In this document: piece after piece, positions 1 to 9,550 of the stretch | Position numbering within the stretch: the stretch's first letter is position 1 | Layout of the letters: each line of letters starts with the position of its first letter | NCBI RefSeq assembly: GCF_019396345.1 | Contig: NZ_JAHKRM010000011.1 | Coordinates: forward strand, 1 to 64,000 | DNA length: 64,000 bases | Direction: 5' to 3' | From: Nonomuraea guangzhouensis | GTDB lineage: Bacteria > Actinomycetota > Actinomycetes > Streptosporangiales > Streptosporangiaceae | Notes under the pieces: model-generated | Databases searched by the model: none | Told to the model about the DNA's origin: nothing | What the model saw: the letters and a program-made list of their open reading frames with translations, nothing else | Program-made: the position numbers and the translations under genes

Positions 1-2
1 AC

Positions 3-491
3 ATCCCCAGCGCGACCACCCCGTCCGCCGAAACCCCCGGCTCCACCGGAGGCGGCGGGGGCGGGGATGGGGGTGGGGGTGACGACAAGGGCAAAGGCGG
101 CGACCAGACCGGCGGCACGGACACCACCGGTCTCGGGAAGGACGCCAAGCTCGCGGGAGGTGGCGTCGGCGGCGGCTGGCGCAAGGCCCACCCCGACGTC
201 ATGGAGAAGCTCGGCAAGAAGATCGGTCCTACCGAGGACGGCAAGGGCGACACCCCGGGCGACCACATGGGCGCCGCCGAGAACACGGCCCGGAACGTCG
301 ACATCGGCTTTCCAGGGTTCGGCCTGGTGGGCTCGATGACGTTCGGCTCCGCCTACAGCTCGGCCCGCACGTCGGCCGCCGACTATCTCAAGAGCGCCAA
401 GAACCAACTGGGTGTCTGGGACGCGCAGCTCCGAGAGGGAGCCGGCGTCGTCCGGGAGGCCAACGACAAGAGCACCGCGAAGAAGAGCTGA
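3..491 (+). CDS. C-terminal part of an ESX-locus protein (5' end outside window)
   Basis: The frame is open from the left edge to a TGA at 489-491, so the start lies outside the window. The visible first 50 residues are a low-complexity Gly/Asp/Lys/Thr linker. The last 100 residues are helical, rich in Ala, Lys and Asp, with one central Trp (WRKAHPDV) and a second near the end. This layout of a flexible linker followed by a helical tail occurs in many proteins encoded beside type VII secretion genes. The stop is 13 bp before the next start, so the two genes are probably co-transcribed. I recognise no enzyme domain and cannot assign a function. Confidence 0.6.
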   Translation: MPSATTPSAETPGSTGGGGGGDGGGGDDKGKGGDQTGGTDTTGLGKDAKLAGGGVGGGWRKAHPDVMEKLGKKIGPTEDGKGDTPGDHMGAAENTARNVDIGFPGFGLVGSMTFGSAYSSARTSAADYLKSAKNQLGVWDAQLREGAGVVREANDKSTAKKS

Positions 492-504
492 TCCCGGGGA
501 CGAC

Positions 505-1242
505 ATGGACTCTTACGAATATGGCATCAGCATGTACACCGCGGCGATAGGCGCCTGCTTCGTCGCCTCGGGCCTGCCATCGAACCCCGCGATCCAAACG
601 ATCTGCAGGTTCTCCGGCACTCTCATCGGCACGGTTCTCTCCAGCCCCAGCGACATCCGTGAAGCGGCCAGGAACACCCGCGAGATGACCACCACGGTCA
701 ACAACGCGGCGGCGTCCATCGACACCGCTTTGGACACCATCGACCACGACGACTGGGAGAAGATGTCGCGGCCGGAAGTCGACACCGCGGTGAAGAAGTT
801 CACCACGCAGGCGAAGAACAGCTCGCAGGCCTACTCCGAGCTCGCCGGAGCGCTCGACCAGCTCGCCGGACACTCCTTCCAGATGGCCGTGGCCAGCGTC
901 TCCGTGGCCACGGTCCTGGCCACCCTCTCCGCCCTCAGCGCCGCGGGCAAGCTCTTCCCGCCCACGGCGGTGGCGACGGACATCAGCGCCACCGCTTCGA
1001 GCAGCGCGGCGCTCGTCGTGCTGAGGTCGATCGTGGGCAAGAGCAAGGCCGTCTACATGGCGGCCGGCGGCGTCGCCACGGCGGCGGGCATGTTCATGGG
1101 CCAGAGCGCCTCGGAGAACATGACCAAGGCCGTCACCCCCACGGACCCCAAGAAGATGCCGGCGTTCGAGCAGGTCTACATCCCCAACCTGCCCACGTTC
1201 GACAAGGACGGCCAGCCCCTGGGCCCGAAGAAGGAGGCCTAG
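505..1242 (+). CDS. Helical membrane-associated protein of the ESX locus, function unknown
   Basis: This 245-aa protein starts at the ATG at 505, preceded by GGGGA at 496-500. The frame is open upstream to 412, but that stretch overlaps the previous gene. Residues 1-45 contain a hydrophobic N terminus and two Cys. Residues 50-125 look like an Ala/Asn/Thr-rich helical bundle such as WXG-type proteins have, but there is no W-x-G turn. Residues 130-165 and 185-205 are hydrophobic and may be membrane helices. It follows the previous gene by 13 bp and converges exactly, with no gap, on the YbaB-like gene. No family was recognised; a role with the secretion system is inferred from position only. 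Confidence 0.7.
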   Translation: MDSYEYGISMYTAAIGACFVASGLPSNPAIQTICRFSGTLIGTVLSSPSDIREAARNTREMTTTVNNAAASIDTALDTIDHDDWEKMSRPEVDTAVKKFTTQAKNSSQAYSELAGALDQLAGHSFQMAVASVSVATVLATLSALSAAGKLFPPTAVATDISATASSSAALVVLRSIVGKSKAVYMAAGGVATAAGMFMGQSASENMTKAVTPTDPKKMPAFEQVYIPNLPTFDKDGQPLGPKKEA

Positions 1243-1692
1243 TCAGAGGTCCAGGCGGCGGCGGATGCGGTCGAGTTCGCCCATGACGTCCTCGAACGTC
1301 CGGTTGTAGGCGGACTCGGCCTCCTTGATCTTGCTCAAGGCGGCCTCGGGGTCCTCGACGTACTTCATCGGGTTGTCCTCGTCGCCGAACGCCTGGCCCA
1401 TGGCCTCGGTGACCTGGCGCTGCAGGTCCGCAGTCGCGGCCTGGAGCTGCTGCTTGATGAGCTCGGACAGCTCGCCCGAGCTCAGCCGCATCGCCTTGGG
1501 GTGGAGCAGGAGGTCGCGTAGCCCCTCGCTGCCGTACGCGATCGTGACCAGGCCGTCGTCGTCCTGGGCCCGCCCGACGATGTCGGCCATGTTCTTCTGG
1601 AGCTCTTCGATGCGCGCGAACTGTTCGTCCGCGCCCTTGAGAAGCTTCTCGATGTCGATGTTCGCGAAGTCCCCGAACTCCTGCATCTTCAC
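1243..1692 (-). CDS. YbaB/EbfC-like DNA-binding family protein
   Basis: The protein has 149 aa. An N-terminal coiled coil (about residues 15-45, EKLLKGADEQFARIEELQK) is followed by a short beta region with G-S-E-G-L-R-D-L-L-L-H-P and then helices ending in a charged tail. This is the layout of YbaB/EbfC nucleoid-associated proteins, which bind DNA as tweezer-like dimers. In actinomycetes, longer YbaB-like proteins often accompany WXG100/ESX loci, where their role is not settled. The gene lies 38 bp upstream of the end of eccD but on the same strand, so it is transcribed after eccD. A second member of the family is at 17316. The Met at 1692 is used; a second Met two codons later is an alternative. 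Confidence 0.75.
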   Translation of the reverse strand: MKMQEFGDFANIDIEKLLKGADEQFARIEELQKNMADIVGRAQDDDGLVTIAYGSEGLRDLLLHPKAMRLSSGELSELIKQQLQAATADLQRQVTEAMGQAFGDEDNPMKYVEDPEAALSKIKEAESAYNRTFEDVMGELDRIRRRLDL

Positions 1693-1730
1693 TCCACTCT
1701 CACAACATTGTTAAATCGCGCAGCAACCTA

Positions 1731-3245
1731 TCAGCCCGACAAACCGCGCACCCAGGAATAGACCTCCAGAACGCCCAGCGCAAGCGGGAAGAGCTCGACG
1801 ATCAGGATGACGTCCACGATGTCCGCCGCGCGGCCCCAGAACGGCGACGGCCGGCCCGTAGGCAGCCAGAGGCCGATGCCGACGGCGGTCAGGGCCAGCC
1901 ACAGCATGACGATCGCCACGGCCACGGCCCCGATGACGCCGGACTTCGGGCCGAGGGTCATCGCCAGCAGGCCGAACGCGGCGAGACCGACGGTGATCAG
2001 CCACAGCCGCTGACGGAGGCCGCGGAAGACCCGGGCCCGCATCATCAGCGTCAGTCCGAGCGTTCCGGTCATGAGGGAGGCGACCCAGCCGCCGTACGTC
2101 GCCAGCAGCACCTCGGAGACCAGCGCCACCAGCCCGACCGCGATGATCATGCCGGTGGCGTAGCGCTGGGCGATGACGGTCCGCTCCTGGATGGCCGCGC
2201 TGTCCAGGCGCTGGTTGTCGGCCCGCAGTTCCTCCGCGGTGGTGGGCATGGCCGGGAGCGGCACCTTGGCCAGGCGGAAGGACAGCGTGGGCACCAGCGG
2301 GCTCAGCCCCAGCAGGATCGACACCGTCACCGCGGCCACTCCCGCGGGCGGCGGGCCCCACACCATGACCACGGCCGCGCCGATCGCCCCGCAGGTCGCG
2401 GCGACGGCCGTACCGAGGAATCCCGGTACGCCGTCGGAGATCAGCGCGCCCGCGATGGTCGCCACCAGCGCGGTGCAGGCGAGCGCGGCCAGCAGGTGGG
2501 GCGGGCCGACGCTCAGGACGCCGCCGCTGGCCGGTGCGAACAGGCCCGCCATGAAGCCGTACGGCAGCGCCGCGTGCCCGATCAGGGCGCCCGCCAGGGA
2601 GTCGCCCACCGCCCTCGACAGAGCCGCGCCCGTGGCCACGACCACCAGCGCCATCAGGCCCGCCACCACCGTGACGACCAGCGGGGACGCTCCGGAGAGC
2701 GCCAGGGCGAACGCGCCGACGACCAGCAGCCCGAGCGCGCCGCTCGCGCCCATCAGCCGGGTGTGCTTGGGTTCCCAGGTGCCCGAGGACTTCTTCACCC
2801 CGGTCGCGACCACGTCGGCCACGTCGTCGTACAGGGCGGGCGGCAGGATCGCCTCGCGCGGCCTGAGGTAGAGCACCTCGCCGTCGAGTATGCCCAGCGC
2901 GCCGAGGCTCTGGCCCAGGTCGAGCGGGGAGCCGCCGAGCCGCTGCAGCGTCCACCCCGGCGCGGCGGCGGACTCGCCGCCCAGCTCGTCCAGGGCGCGC
3001 AGCAGTCCGGGCAGGACGTGCGGGAGCGGGATGTCGGCGGGCAGCGCCAGGTCGGCCTTGCGCCGTGGTCCCACGATCGTCACGTGGCACAGCGGGGGCA
3101 GCGGCACGTGCACCTGGGCGAGCGAGCTGACCTGCATGGGTCCCGGCGGGTGCGGGGGGCCCTGCAGGTGCGGCGGACCTGGCAGGCGCGGTGGCCCCTG
3201 CGGAAACGGTCCCTGAACGGACGGTCCGTGGACCATCGATCCCAT
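1731..3245 (-). CDS. eccD: Type VII secretion integral membrane protein EccD
   Basis: EccD forms the multi-pass channel-like part of the ESX membrane complex. The 504-aa product has a Pro/Gly/His-rich leader (about residues 1-50), a ubiquitin-like YukD domain (about 55-130, VPLPPLCHVTIVG through ILDGEVLYLRP) and then about 11 hydrophobic helices to the end. This is the EccD architecture and usual size. The frame stays open to 3638, but the reverse strand there encodes EccC. I chose the ATG at 3245 because GGAG lies 7 nt upstream; ATGs at 3272, 3269 and 3236 are alternatives. The start is about 100 bp from the divergent eccC start, so the two core components share one promoter region. Confidence 0.9.
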   Translation of the reverse strand: MGSMVHGPSVQGPFPQGPPRLPGPPHLQGPPHPPGPMQVSSLAQVHVPLPPLCHVTIVGPRRKADLALPADIPLPHVLPGLLRALDELGGESAAAPGWTLQRLGGSPLDLGQSLGALGILDGEVLYLRPREAILPPALYDDVADVVATGVKKSSGTWEPKHTRLMGASGALGLLVVGAFALALSGASPLVVTVVAGLMALVVVATGAALSRAVGDSLAGALIGHAALPYGFMAGLFAPASGGVLSVGPPHLLAALACTALVATIAGALISDGVPGFLGTAVAATCGAIGAAVVMVWGPPPAGVAAVTVSILLGLSPLVPTLSFRLAKVPLPAMPTTAEELRADNQRLDSAAIQERTVIAQRYATGMIIAVGLVALVSEVLLATYGGWVASLMTGTLGLTLMMRARVFRGLRQRLWLITVGLAAFGLLAMTLGPKSGVIGAVAVAIVMLWLALTAVGIGLWLPTGRPSPFWGRAADIVDVILIVELFPLALGVLEVYSWVRGLSG

Positions 3246-3342
3246 CGCTGGACTCCGTCCCACGAGCATCATGGACAAGAGAGAACATATCGGGTCGCTT
3301 CTGGTAAGAAGGTCAGCAACCGATACGGAGGACCATTCCACG

Positions 3343-6300
3343 GTGAGCATCGTCGTTGTCCGGCGACCCGAACGTCGTCCCAGCCCCAAACCTCCGCGCG
3401 GGGAGATCCTGCTCGAATCGCCTCCTGAGATCCCCGAGGTCCAGGGCCAGGGCTTCATGCTGGTGCTCACGTATCTGCCCATGGTGGCGGGCGCCGCCGC
3501 GATGGCCCTGATGTTCACCGCGGGCGGCAACTCCAATCCGATCATGTACGTGGCCAGCGGCATGTTCGCGGTGTCCATGGTCGGCATGACGCTGGGGCAG
3601 ATGGGCCGCCAGGCGGGCGAGCGCAAGCACAAGCTCAACGGGGCCCGCCGCGACTACTTCCGCTACTTGTCACAGGTACGCAAGAAGGTCAGGCGGGCGG
3701 CCAAGCAGCAGCGCGAGGCACTGGAGTGGAGCGGCCCCGAGCCCGACGCGCTCTGGTGGATCGCGATGGGCCCCCGCCTGTGGGAGCGCCGGCCGCGTGA
3801 CGACGACTTCAGCACGGTACGGCTCGGCACCGGTGTGCAGAAGCTGGCCATCCAGCTCATCCCGCCGGACTCCAAGCCGGTGGAGGACCTCGACGCGCTG
3901 TCGGCCGGCGCGCTGCGCAGGTTCGTCAGGGCGCACGCGACGGTGTCGGAGCTGCCGGTGGCCGTGGCGCTGGGCTCGTTCGCGCGCATCAAGCTCACCG
4001 GCGACGCGATGGCCATGCGCGAGCTGGTACGGGCCATGATCGGCCAGATGGCGGTGTTCCACTCGCCGGACGACCTGCGGATCATGGTGTGCGCCGGCCA
4101 GGAGTGGATGGGCCACTGGGACTGGGTCAAGTGGCTGCCCCACGCGCTGCACCCCGACGAGGTCGACGCCGCCGGGCCGGTGCGCCTGATGGCCGAGAAC
4201 ATGAGCGAGCTGGACCGCCTGGTGGGCGCCGAGCTCAAGGAGCGGGCCAGGTTCCGGCCCGGCTCGCCGGCGGACGCCCTGCCGTACCACGTGCTCATCG
4301 TCGACGGCGGGCACGTGCCGCACGACTCGCAGCTCGGCGTCGACGCCATCCAGGGCGTCACAGTGATCGACCTGTCCGGGGCCACCGGGCCGGTGGAGGA
4401 GAAGGCCACGCTCCGGCTGGAGATCCAGCTCGACGGCTTCCACATGATCAAGCTGGACCACGCCGGCAAGGAGAACAAGACCCGGCTCGGCAACCCCGAC
4501 AAGCTCGACTACCTGCGGGTGGAAGGGCTGGCCAGGCAGCTCGCGCCGCTGCGCGCCTCCGCCACCAGCGGCGGCGAGGTCGAGGACGTGCTGTCGGTCA
4601 ACACCACGCTGACCGACCTGCTCGGCATCGGCGACCCCCTGCGGCTGGACCCGGCGCTGACCTGGCGCCCGCGGGCGGGCCGCAACCGGCTGCGGGTGCC
4701 GATCGGCCTCGGCGCCGACGGCCGGATGGTCGAGCTGGACATCAAGGAGTCGGCGCAGGGCGGCATGGGCCCGCACGGCCTGGTCATCGGCGCCACCGGC
4801 TCCGGCAAGAGCGAGCTGCTCCGCACGCTGGTGCTCGGCCTGGCCGTCACCCATTCGTCGGAGATCCTGAACTTCGTCCTGGTCGACTTCAAGGGTGGCG
4901 CCACCTTCCTCGGGCTCGACACGCTCACCCATGTCTCCGCGGTCATCACCAACCTGGAGGACGAGCTCCCGCTGGTCGACCGCATGTACGACGCGCTGCA
5001 CGGCGAGATGGTGCGCCGCCAGGAGCTGCTGCGCTCGGCCGGCAACTACGCCTCGCTGCGCGACTACGAGCGGGCCCGCGAGCAGGGCGCCCAACTGGCG
5101 CCGATGCCGACGCTCTTCGTGGTGCTGGACGAGTTCAGCGAGCTGCTGTCGGCCAAGCCGGAGTTCATCGAGCTGTTCGTGATGATCGGACGGCTCGGCC
5201 GCTCGCTCGGCGTGCACCTGCTGCTGGCCTCCCAGCGGCTGGAGGAGGGCCGGCTGCGCGGCCTGGACACGCACCTGTCGTACCGGATCGGCCTGCGGAC
5301 GTTCTCGGCCATGGAGAGCCGCGTCGTGCTCGGCGTGGCCGACGCCTACGAGCTGCCGTCCGCGCCGGGCAACGGCTACCTGAAGTTCGACACCACCGGG
5401 ATGACCCGGTTCAAGGCCGCGTACGTGTCCGGCCCCCACCAGAGCGACCCCCGCCACGCGGCCCCCGAGGGCGACGACAGGACGATCCGCCAGGTCGTCG
5501 AGTACGGCCCGGCCTACGCGCCGCTCCCGGTCGTGGAGGAGCCGGCCAAGGAGGTCGCCAGGACCGACGAGGAGAAGGGGCCGCGAAGCAGCCTGCTCGA
5601 CATCGTCGTGGAGCGGCTGTCCGGGCACGGCCCCGCCGCGCACCGGATCTGGCTGCCGCCGCTCGGCGAGCCGCCGACCCTCGCGCACCTGCTGCCGCCG
5701 CTGACCGTCACCCCCGAGCTCGGCCTGTCCACGCCCGGCTGGGAGGGCAGGGGCCGCCTCGCCGGGGTCGTGGGCATCATCGACAAGCCGTTCGAGCAGC
5801 GTCGCGACCCGTACTGGCTGGACCTGTCGGGAGCGGCCGGTCACGTCGGCGTCGCGGGCGGCACGCAGAGCGGCAAGAGCAACGTGCTGCGCACGCTGGT
5901 GACCAGCATGGCGCTCACGCACACGCCGCGCGAGGTGCAGTTCTACTGCCTGGACTTCGGCGGTGGCGCGCTGGCCGCGCTGGACGGCCTGCCGCACGTC
6001 GGCGGCGTGGCCACCCGCATGGACGCCGACCGGGTACGCAGGACCGTCGCGGAGATCGCCACGATCCTCGCGCAGCGCGAGCGCGACTTCGCCGCGCGCG
6101 GCATCGACTCGATCAGCACCTACCGCCGACTCGTGGCCTCGGGAGAGTACGAGGGCGACGGCTGGGGCGACATCTTCCTGCTCATCGACGGCTGGCTGAC
6201 CATCCGCCAGGAGTACGAGGCGCTGGAGGGGGTCATCACCGACCTCGCCGCCAGAGGGCTCGGGTACGGCATCCACATCGTCGCCTCCACCAACAAGTGG

Positions 6301-7320
6301 TCGGAGTTCCGGGCGGGGATCAGGGACCTGTTCGGCACCCGGCTGGAGTTCAAGCTCGGTGACGCCTACGAGTCGGAGGTCAGCCGCAAGGCGGCGCTGG
6401 CCGTACCGGAAGGCGTGCCGGGGCGCGGGTTGACCAAGGAGGGCATGCACTTCCTGTCCGCGCTGCCGCGCATCGACGGGGTGCGTGGTGCCGACGACCT
6501 GTCCGCCGGCGTGCGTTCGCTGGTGGAGGTCGTACGGGCCTCCTGGCAGGGTCCTGCCGCCCGCCCCGTGCGGCTGCTGCCGGCGATGCTGCCCGCCGCG
6601 TCGCTCCCGGAGCCCGCCCTGACCGGGCCGAACCGGATCGCCATCGGCATCGACGAGGCCGCCCTGGCGCCGGTCGCGCTCGACTTCGACGTCGACCCGC
6701 ACTTCATCGTGTTCGGCGACACCGAGTGCGGCAAGTCGAACGTGCTGAAGCTCATCATGGAAGGCCTGGTCGCCAGGAAGACGCCCAAGGAATGCATGAT
6801 GATCGTGTTGGACTACCGGCGCGCCCTGCTCGACACGGCGGTCACCGACCACCGCATCGGGTACGCGGCCTCCAGCACCGCCGCGGCCGAGCTGATCCAG
6901 GATGCCCGCACCGCGCTGCTCAAGCGGCTGCCCCCGGCGGACCTCACGCCGGAACAGCTCAGGGAGCGCAGCTGGTGGCAGGGCTCCGACCTGTACATCA
7001 TCGTGGACGACTACGACCTGGTCGCCACCTCGAACAACCCGCTGGCACCCCTGGCCGAACTGCTGCCGCAGGCCCGCGACATCGGCCTGCACCTGATCAT
7101 TTCCCGCCAGATGGGTGGCGCGAGCCGGTCCATGTTCGACCCGGCCGTCCAGCGGCTGAAGGAGATGGCGAGCCCGGCTCTGATCATGTCGGGCAACAAG
7201 GACGAGGGCGCGCTGTTCGGCAACGTACGTCCGCAGCAGCTCCCGCCGGGCCGCGGCTTCTACGTGGACAGGAGGTCGGGCGCGCGCCTGATCCAGACGG
7301 CGTTCCTGGACACGCCGTAG
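3343..7320 (+). CDS. eccC: Type VII secretion ATPase EccC (fused EccCa/EccCb, three FtsK/SpoIIIE domains)
   Basis: EccC is the motor ATPase that recognises WXG-type substrates. The GTG at 3343, with GGAGGA at 3327-3332, gives 1325 aa starting VSIVVVRRPERR, the normal EccC start; the ATG at 3271 would add 24 unlikely residues. Residues about 35-90 hold two membrane helices. Three FtsK-type ATPase domains follow with intact Walker A loops: GATGSGKS (483-490), GGTQSGKS (839-846) and GDTECGKS (1125-1132). Walker B strands are FVVLDEFSE, IFLLIDGW and LYIIVDDYD. Many ESX systems split this gene in two; here it is fused. It is followed after 10 bp by the WD40 gene, which is probably co-transcribed. 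Confidence 0.96.
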   Translation: MSIVVVRRPERRPSPKPPRGEILLESPPEIPEVQGQGFMLVLTYLPMVAGAAAMALMFTAGGNSNPIMYVASGMFAVSMVGMTLGQMGRQAGERKHKLNGARRDYFRYLSQVRKKVRRAAKQQREALEWSGPEPDALWWIAMGPRLWERRPRDDDFSTVRLGTGVQKLAIQLIPPDSKPVEDLDALSAGALRRFVRAHATVSELPVAVALGSFARIKLTGDAMAMRELVRAMIGQMAVFHSPDDLRIMVCAGQEWMGHWDWVKWLPHALHPDEVDAAGPVRLMAENMSELDRLVGAELKERARFRPGSPADALPYHVLIVDGGHVPHDSQLGVDAIQGVTVIDLSGATGPVEEKATLRLEIQLDGFHMIKLDHAGKENKTRLGNPDKLDYLRVEGLARQLAPLRASATSGGEVEDVLSVNTTLTDLLGIGDPLRLDPALTWRPRAGRNRLRVPIGLGADGRMVELDIKESAQGGMGPHGLVIGATGSGKSELLRTLVLGLAVTHSSEILNFVLVDFKGGATFLGLDTLTHVSAVITNLEDELPLVDRMYDALHGEMVRRQELLRSAGNYASLRDYERAREQGAQLAPMPTLFVVLDEFSELLSAKPEFIELFVMIGRLGRSLGVHLLLASQRLEEGRLRGLDTHLSYRIGLRTFSAMESRVVLGVADAYELPSAPGNGYLKFDTTGMTRFKAAYVSGPHQSDPRHAAPEGDDRTIRQVVEYGPAYAPLPVVEEPAKEVARTDEEKGPRSSLLDIVVERLSGHGPAAHRIWLPPLGEPPTLAHLLPPLTVTPELGLSTPGWEGRGRLAGVVGIIDKPFEQRRDPYWLDLSGAAGHVGVAGGTQSGKSNVLRTLVTSMALTHTPREVQFYCLDFGGGALAALDGLPHVGGVATRMDADRVRRTVAEIATILAQRERDFAARGIDSISTYRRLVASGEYEGDGWGDIFLLIDGWLTIRQEYEALEGVITDLAARGLGYGIHIVASTNKWSEFRAGIRDLFGTRLEFKLGDAYESEVSRKAALAVPEGVPGRGLTKEGMHFLSALPRIDGVRGADDLSAGVRSLVEVVRASWQGPAARPVRLLPAMLPAASLPEPALTGPNRIAIGIDEAALAPVALDFDVDPHFIVFGDTECGKSNVLKLIMEGLVARKTPKECMMIVLDYRRALLDTAVTDHRIGYAASSTAAAELIQDARTALLKRLPPADLTPEQLRERSWWQGSDLYIIVDDYDLVATSNNPLAPLAELLPQARDIGLHLIISRQMGGASRSMFDPAVQRLKEMASPALIMSGNKDEGALFGNVRPQQLPPGRGFYVDRRSGARLIQTAFLDTP

Positions 7321-7330
7321 GTTGGCAGCC

Positions 7331-9541
7331 GTGTCACATGTGCGTTATCGGCTGACCGGCATGTCCTTCCCCGGCGCCGTGGACCTGACGGTGCCGGCCG
7401 ACGGGCGGGCCCGGCTGGAGCACGCGCGGGCGAGCGGCCTCCGGGCCTGGACGGCCGAGCTGGACCGGGCCGTGTGGCCCTGGCTGCTGGACGCGCTGCG
7501 CGCTTCGGGCTTCCCCGAGGTGGCGGCGCCCGCGCCGGTGCCGGGCTCCACGCTGCGCGAACTGAGCATGATCGATGGCGAGCTGACCGGGTCGGTGCTG
7601 TTCGGCTGGGACGACGGCGGCGAGCTGGGGTTGGAGCCGGCTCTGCGGATACTCGACGCGCTGGTGCACCAGGTCAGCGGGGGTGCCGTCAGGGAAACGG
7701 CGAACGAGCTGCCGAGGCTGGCCCACCGCTCCGCGCCGGACCCCACGCTGCCGCCGCCCGATCCCGGCTCGCCGGCCGCCGCCGCCTTCGGCACCGTGGG
7801 CGGGCTGCCCGCCTACGCGCTGTCCCGCCCCGGTCGTACCTTCGCCCTGTACGGGCTGCCGTACGAGGAGGAGCTGGGTGCCGCCACCGTCACCGACGCG
7901 CCCACCCGGGCGATCGCGCTCGGCGCGGCCGGTGGCCGGGAGATCGTCGCCACCGGCGGCGACGACCTGGTCATCAGGGTCTGGGACACCGGCACCGGAC
8001 AGCAGCTCCACGCCGCGGCGGGCCATGACGGCCCGGTCCTGGCGGTGACCGCGGCCGGCGGGCTGATCTACACCGGCGGCGCCGACGGCGTCCTGCGTGT
8101 CTGGGACGCCGCGGGATCGCTGGGCTCGCTGGCGGACCGGCACGAGGGCGCGATCAACGCGGTGCGCGCCCACGGCACCCTCCTGGTCGCCGGCTCCGAC
8201 GACGGGATGGTGCGGCTCACCGACCTGTCGAACGGCCGCACCCTGCACTCGCTGTACGGCCACGAGGGCTGGGTGAACGCGGTCGCCACCGGTGACGGGC
8301 TCGTCGCGTCGGCGGGCGCCGACCGGCTCGTCCGGATCTGGGACGCCGGCACCGGGCAGGAGCTACGCGCGCTGGAGGGTCACTCGTCGAGCGTGACCGG
8401 GCTGGTGTTCCTCACCGTGGCGGGACGTCCGGCGCTGGCGTCCTGCGCGCTCGACGGCCGGGTGACCATCCACGACCCGCACACCGGCACGCTCCTGGCG
8501 GAATGGCGGTCCGGCGACTGGGCCGCCGACATCACCACCGCAGCCCCCCAAGGGTCGGCAACCACCGCGTCCGCCGCAGCGCCGGAACGGCTGGTCACCG
8601 CAGGTGACGGGGTCCGGGTCTGGGCGGTCGACGGCACGCTGGTGCGGGAGCTCACCGACTCCGTCGCGGACGCGGTCGCCACCGATGGGACGCTCCTGGC
8701 CGCCGGGTCCCCCGACGGCACGTTGCGATCCTGGCGGCCGGCCGACGGCTTCCGGCCCAGGGCATCCGCGGACGGCGGCACCACCGCACCCAGCGACAGC
8801 ATCCCCGCCGCCCCCACAGATGGCGGCATCACCAGCCTGGCGTTCGACGGTGGAAGCCTGGTCTGCGGCACCGGCAGTGGCACCGTCCGCGTACACGATC
8901 CCGTGGGCGGTGTGGTCGCGGTGCCGACCCCGCACACCGGCCAGGTGCTCGCGCTCGCCCTCGACGGCGACCTGCTGGTCTCCGGCGGCATGGACGGCAC
9001 GGTCAGGACCTGGGACGCGACCTCGGGCCGCCCGCTGCGCCGCCTGACCGCACACACGGCGGGCGTCACGTGCGTGGCCACCGGCCGGTCCGGCGACCGG
9101 GTCGTGATCGCGTCGAGCGGGTACGACCGGGTGCTCAGGACCTGGGACGCGGCGACGGGCCGGCCGCTGTCGGCCGTGCATGGGCACCCGCTGCCGGTGT
9201 ACGCGCTGGCGTTCGGCACGGTCGGCGGCCGGGCGGTGCTCGCCTCCGGCAGCTATGACGGGCTGGTGCCCGTGCGCGACGCCGAGACGGGCGAGGACGT
9301 CGTGGTGCTCGGCGGCAACCCGGGCACGGTCAGATGCCTGCGCTTCCTCGGTCCCGACGTGCTGGCGGTGGGCTGCGACGACGGCACCGTACGGCTGTGG
9401 CACCTGCCGGACGGCGTGCAGGCCGGCGAGACCCGGCTGGGTGCCGTCCCCCTCGCCCTGTCCGGCGATCTGTACGCGGTCACCCAGAACGGCCTGAGCC
9501 GCCTGACACCCCCAGAACCGCACCCCGCCACGCCCCCGTAA
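7331..9541 (+). CDS. WD40 repeat protein linked to EccC
   Basis: The protein has 736 aa. Residues 1-180 form a non-repetitive N-terminal domain of unknown fold. From about residue 190 to the end there are around 12 WD-like blades, most ending WD-x-x-T/S-G (WDTGTGQ, WDAGTGQ, WDATSGR, WDAATGR) and several with G-H dipeptides; some are degenerate (HDPHTG, RDAETG). The repeats should form one or two beta-propellers used as protein-binding platforms. No catalytic motif or signal peptide is visible, so it is probably cytoplasmic. The start is uncertain: GTG at 7331 is used, while TTG at 7322 lies one base after the eccC stop. The tight spacing to eccC suggests a partner or regulator of the secretion ATPase, which is inference. 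Confidence 0.85.
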   Translation: MSHVRYRLTGMSFPGAVDLTVPADGRARLEHARASGLRAWTAELDRAVWPWLLDALRASGFPEVAAPAPVPGSTLRELSMIDGELTGSVLFGWDDGGELGLEPALRILDALVHQVSGGAVRETANELPRLAHRSAPDPTLPPPDPGSPAAAAFGTVGGLPAYALSRPGRTFALYGLPYEEELGAATVTDAPTRAIALGAAGGREIVATGGDDLVIRVWDTGTGQQLHAAAGHDGPVLAVTAAGGLIYTGGADGVLRVWDAAGSLGSLADRHEGAINAVRAHGTLLVAGSDDGMVRLTDLSNGRTLHSLYGHEGWVNAVATGDGLVASAGADRLVRIWDAGTGQELRALEGHSSSVTGLVFLTVAGRPALASCALDGRVTIHDPHTGTLLAEWRSGDWAADITTAAPQGSATTASAAAPERLVTAGDGVRVWAVDGTLVRELTDSVADAVATDGTLLAAGSPDGTLRSWRPADGFRPRASADGGTTAPSDSIPAAPTDGGITSLAFDGGSLVCGTGSGTVRVHDPVGGVVAVPTPHTGQVLALALDGDLLVSGGMDGTVRTWDATSGRPLRRLTAHTAGVTCVATGRSGDRVVIASSGYDRVLRTWDAATGRPLSAVHGHPLPVYALAFGTVGGRAVLASGSYDGLVPVRDAETGEDVVVLGGNPGTVRCLRFLGPDVLAVGCDDGTVRLWHLPDGVQAGETRLGAVPLALSGDLYAVTQNGLSRLTPPEPHPATPP

Positions 9542-9550
9542 GAGCGCCGT

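Noticed and set aside
3670..7092. 1140-codon minus-strand frame antisense to eccC
   Set aside because: Composition is shadow-like, and EccC on the other strand has three complete ATPase domains.
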